Shown here: piece after piece, positions 59,703 through 64,000 of the stretch
Layout of the letters: each line of letters opens with the position of its first letter
How positions within the stretch are numbered: the stretch's first letter is position 1
Assembly (NCBI GenBank): GCA_958295885.1
Contig: OY282380.1
Coordinates: 3,038,001-3,102,000, forward strand
DNA: 64,000 bases
Reading direction: 5' to 3'
Source of the DNA: Arenicellales bacterium
GTDB taxonomy: Bacteria; Pseudomonadota; Gammaproteobacteria; Arenicellales; JAJDZL01
Program-made: the position numbers and the translations under genes
Notes under the pieces: model-generated
Seen by the model: only the letters and a program-made list of their open reading frames with translations
Database searches by the model: none
What the model was told of the DNA's origin: nothing

Positions 59703-60623
59703 TTGTCCTGGATTCCTGAAATCGACATTTCCTCTTTGCACGATGGTAGTGCAGCTGCCTTTCACAAGGTGGGCGGCGAGCTGAGCGAAGCGGCGCAAAA
59801 TATGGGATTTTTCTATATTAGCGGACATGGGGTTGATGCCAGTATCATTGACTCCGCTTTCGAGATTGCGGAACAGTTTTTTCTTTTACCCCTGAATAAG
59901 AAAAATCAGGTCGAAGTTTCGGATTCTCATCGTGGGTTTCTGTCCATCGGGGAATCTACGATGGAGGGTTATCAAGGTGCTGACCAAAAGGAAAGTTACA
60001 TCTGGGGATTGGATGTTGATGACTCGAGTCAGTTCGATCAGTCATTGATTGCGCCCAATCGTTGGCCATCTGAAATGCCACGGATGCGAACGGTGCTCTG
60101 CTCCTACTTTGACGCGATTCATCAGTGTTCGTTCAAGCTGCTGCGCGCCGTCGCAGTTTCGCTCGGTCAAAACGACCGGTTTTTTGTTGAACATTTCAAT
60201 CGCCCTACTTCTAGAGGTTCCCTGATCTATTACCCGCCGAGCAAGTTGGCACGCAATGACTACGGTGTTTCTCCGCATACCGATTTTGGATGTATTTCAG
60301 TGCTTGCGCAGCGTTCGCGCGGCCTGCAGGTTCAAGCGAAAAGTGGAGAATGGTTCAAAGTTGATCCAATTGCTGGAACTCTTGTCGTCAACGTAGGTGA
60401 CTTATTGACGCGTTGGACCAATGGTCGTTTTCGTTCTGTCCCACATTGTGTGATCAACGAAGAGACGGATGCGCGTTTTTCCGTCGTTGTATTCGTAGAC
60501 CCAGATTCACAGACGACGATCCGTCCGATTTTAAATTCCGGTGAAGCGCCCCAATATGAAGCGGTTGAATGTGAGAGTTACATTACAGGTCGATTCAATC
60601 GCTCTTTTGCTTACAGGCACTGA
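59703..60623 (+). CDS. Isopenicillin-N-synthase-like 2-oxoglutarate/Fe(II) oxygenase
   Basis: 306-residue dioxygenase. N-terminal DIOX_N region (I-P-E-I-D-I-S-S-L, G-F-F-Y-I-S-G-H-G-V), then the jelly-roll core with iron ligands H-T-D in S-P-H-T-D-F-G-C-I-S-V-L near residue 196, distal His in S-V-P-H-C-V-I-N near 254 and Arg-x-Ser (A-R-F-S) for the 2-oxoglutarate carboxylate. All catalytic residues present. The next gene follows after 24 bases; the substrate is unknown. Confidence 0.92.
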   Translation: MSWIPEIDISSLHDGSAAAFHKVGGELSEAAQNMGFFYISGHGVDASIIDSAFEIAEQFFLLPLNKKNQVEVSDSHRGFLSIGESTMEGYQGADQKESYIWGLDVDDSSQFDQSLIAPNRWPSEMPRMRTVLCSYFDAIHQCSFKLLRAVAVSLGQNDRFFVEHFNRPTSRGSLIYYPPSKLARNDYGVSPHTDFGCISVLAQRSRGLQVQAKSGEWFKVDPIAGTLVVNVGDLLTRWTNGRFRSVPHCVINEETDARFSVVVFVDPDSQTTIRPILNSGEAPQYEAVECESYITGRFNRSFAYRH

Positions 60624-60647
60624 TGAGTTGGTGAGGAAATCACGAAA

Positions 60648-61220
60648 ATGAGCGCCTGGATTCGAATGATTTCAGACCAGGAAGCGCAAGGGCAGGTAAA
60701 AGAGGCCTTCGACAAGGCGCGGACGCCTCATGGAACGGTTGATAATGTGATGCGGATTCACAGTCTCCGCCCGCATACGATGCACGGTCATACCACACTC
60801 TATCGCAGTGTTCTCCACCATCAAAGCAACGCAGTCGAATTGTGGTTCCTTGAGACGGCAGGCACCTATACGAGCATTCTGAACCGATGTGAATACAGCG
60901 CGACCCACCACAGTTCGAATCTCAGAAGACTGCTTTCTGATGACGAACGGTACGAAAACATTATGTCCGCGTTGCGCGGACGCGAACCTGAACGCGTATT
61001 TTCAGGAAAAGAGCTGGCGATGCTTCAGTACGTTGAAAAGCTGACGTTAGCCGTTTCCGATATGGTCGAGGAAGATGTCACCGCACTTTTCGATGCGGGC
61101 TGGGACGACGGTGAGATTCTTGAGCTGAATCAGGTCGTTGGATATTTCAGTTACGCAAATCGTCTGTTGAACGGACTGGGTGTCACGACTGAAGGCGACA
61201 TCATCGGTTACTACAAATAA
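60648..61220 (+). CDS. AhpD/CMD-like peroxidase-related protein
   Basis: 190-residue helical protein of the carboxymuconolactone decarboxylase/AhpD superfamily (peroxidase-related enzyme). Core helix pair with L-E-T-A-G-T-Y-T-S-I-L-N-R-C-E-Y-S-A-T-H-H. The expected C-x-x-C becomes C-x-x-S: the first Cys is kept, the second is Ser, and the following His is kept. This would abolish ordinary AhpD disulfide chemistry. Probably co-transcribed with the oxygenase. Confidence 0.82.
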   Translation: MSAWIRMISDQEAQGQVKEAFDKARTPHGTVDNVMRIHSLRPHTMHGHTTLYRSVLHHQSNAVELWFLETAGTYTSILNRCEYSATHHSSNLRRLLSDDERYENIMSALRGREPERVFSGKELAMLQYVEKLTLAVSDMVEEDVTALFDAGWDDGEILELNQVVGYFSYANRLLNGLGVTTEGDIIGYYK

Positions 61221-61320
61221 ATTTAAATTGTCTCCACACTAACGTAAGCGCTTTGTCACCTTTTCTTGCCATTACCACTGAGTCAAGGATAATTTTGGCT
61301 ATTTCTTCTAATTCTCTTTC

Positions 61321-63315
61321 TCAGGCAGAAACAAAATAGATTCGCAAACCAAGTATGAATTTCATGTCACTATCGGATTCCTGGGGGTCGGTCAGTTCGA
61401 CTATAAACTGAATCGATCCATCTAGTCGTAGAGCAAGACCAAACCAACGATCTGCCTTCATATCGTGTTTCCGGTACGCACAATGGTCTTGCAATTTTGT
61501 CATAGCTTGGCTGTAAACTAGCCTGCTGCAGTGAATCGTCAGTCCAGTACTAGCATCACGAAATCCCATGGACAAATTATGCAACTTACGATCTGCTTCA
61601 GTGCGCGACAAGATTTCGTTTATGCCTTCATTGAGTTCGCGAATAGTTTCTTCACCCAACTCCAGCAGCAAAATCCCAAGATCGATTGCCGCCGTGTTCG
61701 GTTCATTGTCAATCTCATCAATAATCTTGGAAAAAGGTGTTCCCTCTAAGCGAGTAAGAATGCCATCTGGAGTTTCTTTTCCGGGAATGCCGTCACGCCT
61801 CGCTGCCATTGCGATATCAAGGTGTACGGAGATATCGTCATTAAGCATTTCAAAGTCAACATTATTCTCAAGCCATAGATTTCGCACTAGGTGATGGGAA
61901 AGAAGCGTGTGCTCGTGATTCCTCAAGAATTTTTCACCAAATTGTGCGCGAAGGTTGAGATAGCTCAAGAATCTGAGTGGGGAAGTTAACATTTCAGTTA
62001 TTGTATCCAAGGCGAAGACATCGGTAACGAGCGGAGGTGCGATTTGCCTATTTGTCTTAAATTTTAAGAATTGGCGAACTTGTAACGCGAGTGCTGGATA
62101 ATCATCCACGATCACAGTTAGCGGAAATATCATCTGCGGTTGGTCGGAAATTGTAATCTTCTTCCCGTCCTTGCAACACAAAGTGACGGAAGGGTCACCC
62201 AATAACTCAGCGCAATTCAACGCTTGGTTAACGGCATCTTGAATAGCTGCTTTGAAGTCATTTTGTAGTTGGCGTTCATTACCTTTTCGGGCTTCGAGTG
62301 TTAGCTTCTTCGATTTCGCTTGTAGCACTATGGCTCGATTTCCGAAGAGCACGAGCACATCTATTTCACCCAAAATATTGCTTTTTGATTTGAAGATTTC
62401 AACATTTTTAAACACCCGGCCAAACCCAAATACTCGAGCAAGCCGCTCGGCCGCAAATGCTTCAGTGAACTCTCCGCGATGTTTGAGAGCGGTTGAAGTA
62501 TATGACTTGTCAGCGAACATCCAGTAAAACGGTGTCTCATAGAGTGCTTCGGGAAATCCATAAAATTGCAACATGAGCAACTTATCTGCCCTCATCCGTA
62601 TAAAAGGATAGATATAGGCTGAATTGAAAGCATGCAGAGAGGTAAAAGTACAGTTTCGCTCGCTCTCCGGTAAGGTAAATGCTTCAACAACGGACTTTAT
62701 ACTGTTCAGAGACTGGTTTGTGCGAATAGCTAGTTCATCACAAGAAAAAGTAAACCCGGGTAAGATGTTCCTTTCTTCCATTGGTTTTCCACTAAGATCT
62801 TGCAATGTTTTGACAATTCGCCGATTCAAGAGCTCAACAAGGATTCGGCACATCTCCCGTCCAACCTTTAGGTCAATACCCTTGGTTCGCATTAGCCAGT
62901 TAGAATCAGCACTGTATTTTCGAGGTGCCAGATCACGATACTGGAAAGAGTACGCGGAATCCCCACGATAGAAGATCGCTTCACGAATAAAATTGCTAAA
63001 CGTGGAAAAATTGGACATGGATTGATGCAGCTCTTCAAGCAATGCTTCTGTTTGCCAAATATAGTCAGAGATGATTCTAGGCGTTGGCAAATTAAAATCT
63101 ATCGGTGCGCGCATCATCAGTCCAATTAGAGTTGTCACTTCGGTTCGGATCAGACGTTTCTCCGAGTGCAAATTCGCCATGTCTTCGGCATTCATTTCAT
63201 CTTTGAAGAAAACAAAGTTATCCCGAATAAAGATTGAAGCAATGGCGTGAATATATCCCTGCGAACGGCAAAGGGCTGCCAGATCATCAAATATCTCGTG
63301 TTCTGAACGCATCAA
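61321..63315 (-). CDS. Large protein with PD-(D/E)XK-like nuclease core
   Basis: 664 residues. A restriction-endonuclease-like motif stands near residues 315-345: G-E-I-D-V-L-V-L-F-G-N-R-A-I-V-L-Q-A-K-S, giving the D...(E/Q)-x-K pattern of NERD-like and Mrr-like nucleases. N- and C-terminal parts are helical and not recognised; no helicase or methylase motif is visible. It is a single gene with AT-leaning flanks, next to a DUF4276 remnant, which suggests a defence or mobile origin. Function not established. Confidence 0.8.
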   Translation of the reverse strand: MMRSEHEIFDDLAALCRSQGYIHAIASIFIRDNFVFFKDEMNAEDMANLHSEKRLIRTEVTTLIGLMMRAPIDFNLPTPRIISDYIWQTEALLEELHQSMSNFSTFSNFIREAIFYRGDSAYSFQYRDLAPRKYSADSNWLMRTKGIDLKVGREMCRILVELLNRRIVKTLQDLSGKPMEERNILPGFTFSCDELAIRTNQSLNSIKSVVEAFTLPESERNCTFTSLHAFNSAYIYPFIRMRADKLLMLQFYGFPEALYETPFYWMFADKSYTSTALKHRGEFTEAFAAERLARVFGFGRVFKNVEIFKSKSNILGEIDVLVLFGNRAIVLQAKSKKLTLEARKGNERQLQNDFKAAIQDAVNQALNCAELLGDPSVTLCCKDGKKITISDQPQMIFPLTVIVDDYPALALQVRQFLKFKTNRQIAPPLVTDVFALDTITEMLTSPLRFLSYLNLRAQFGEKFLRNHEHTLLSHHLVRNLWLENNVDFEMLNDDISVHLDIAMAARRDGIPGKETPDGILTRLEGTPFSKIIDEIDNEPNTAAIDLGILLLELGEETIRELNEGINEILSRTEADRKLHNLSMGFRDASTGLTIHCSRLVYSQAMTKLQDHCAYRKHDMKADRWFGLALRLDGSIQFIVELTDPQESDSDMKFILGLRIYFVSA

Positions 63316-63470
63316 TTTTTCCTAGGAAAATTCACTTTCTAAAAAACTTGTACAAGTCTAATGAAATTTCGAGTGTAACAGACGACAGAATGAAATAGTA
63401 CAAGGATAGTACCATCACAAGCGGTCAAATAAGACATCGGCGCACAAAGTAAATCAATGGTTGCATTGCG

Positions 63471-64000
63471 ACTATCGTCGTGGACTATTATGGTATACCG
63501 ATGGGTGGGGCCAGAGAATAATCAGGCCGCGCAGAGTCCTCAAGTAGTCCATTCACAATGAAAGCCAAAATTGTGAAGGACCGAATATCGCAAGCTGTCC
63601 AGTCGCAAATGGGGAATACCTACTACAAGAGTCGTTTTGTTCCTTACTTGATGATGTACGAATTTGAAGCACTTCTCTTCAGCGACTGTAAGAGTTTTTT
63701 TCACAGAATCGGACGGCCTGAACTAATCGAAAAATTTCAAAGAAATCGAGATCAGTTTGCGAATCCTGAAGAGATAGATGAAACACACAATCAAACTCCT
63801 TCTCAACGATTACAAGCACTCGTTGAGAGCTATGAAAAACCAATTTTGGGAACACTTGCTGTGTTAAACATTGGTCTGAATCAAATCCGTACAAAATGTC
63901 CAAATTTTTCCAGATGGATGGATAAACCAGAAAGTCTTCCAAAGATATACAATGGATGCTTGAACCCTATTTTCGATTTTCAAGAATCATCTGTAAACTG
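63471..64000 (+). pseudogene. DUF4276-family gene, damaged, runs off window
   Basis: Sequence from 63558 matches the C-terminal part of DUF4276 proteins: R-F-V-P-Y-L-M-M-Y-E-F-E-A-L-L-F-S-D, N-P-E-E-I-D-E-T, T-P-S-Q-R-L. Upstream, V-D-Y-Y-G-I-P-M-G at 63480 belongs to the same protein, but frame analysis shows a shift near 63509 and another near 63555, and an in-frame TAA at 63519-63521. The first third (P-loop-like start) is missing. Family members often pair with ATPases. The frame is open to the last base. Confidence 0.75.

Overview
The window looks like a chromosomal segment from a gammaproteobacterium of moderate, slightly AT-leaning composition. Core genes are of gammaproteobacterial type: ispA-dxs, slt, aat, nadE, bamD, rluD, nadC, clpB, hemE, pyrF and gltBD. 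Much of the rest carries insertion-sequence debris, nonsense codons, frameshifts and partial duplications. That pattern suggests relaxed selection, as in a host-associated or recently bottlenecked lineage. This lifestyle reading is inference.

Layout. 1-5.9 kb: a rightward run of ispA (cut by the window edge and apparently missing an internal conserved block), dxs, folE2, a small conserved protein and proS. 5.9-11 kb: leftward acylphosphatase, slt, a LysM lipoprotein, aat and a COG3146-type acyltransferase. 11-23.5 kb: nadE, bamD, rluD, periplasmic rhodanese, BMP-type binding protein and TlpA-like proteins, nadC (no ordinary start codon), an acyl-CoA synthetase and clpB. 23.5-28.7 kb: a scrambled stretch with a broken copy of a metallo-beta-lactamase-fold gene, duplicated cupin sequence around an SGNH-like gene, a truncated DUF4143 ATPase, two overlapping small genes, a transposase fragment and the intact MBL-fold gene. 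28.7-36.4 kb: hemE-pyrF and gltD-gltB on the minus strand.

36.4-46.7 kb is an accessory region. It holds a dead transposase gene carrying a 131-bp miniature inverted-repeat element, a DinJ/YafQ-type toxin-antitoxin pair, and a STAND/NACHT-like NTPase gene split by a complete 1.79-kb IS with a 6-bp target duplication. The same NTPase is cut again by an IS1380-like remnant, which is itself cut by an IS66-like element. That element carries a DruA-like (DUF4338) gene overlapping its transposase by four bases.

46.7-52.5 kb is a compact rightward cluster for tetrahydromethanopterin-linked one-carbon metabolism: beta-RFAP synthase, MtdB, an ATP-grasp protein, Mch and a RimK-type ligase. A decayed heterodisulfide-reductase-B-like gene ends it. 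MtdB and Mch would carry methylene-H4MPT to formyl-H4MPT, while the synthase and the ligases would build or modify the cofactor. fae and fhc genes are not in view. 52.5-64 kb holds a HAD phosphatase, an OppB/OppC permease pair without its other subunits, an intact DUF4143 ATPase, an Rpn-family nuclease, more IS relics, a 2-oxoglutarate oxygenase/AhpD-like pair, a large PD-(D/E)XK-like protein and a damaged DUF4276 gene running off the edge. I saw no rRNA, tRNA or CRISPR array.
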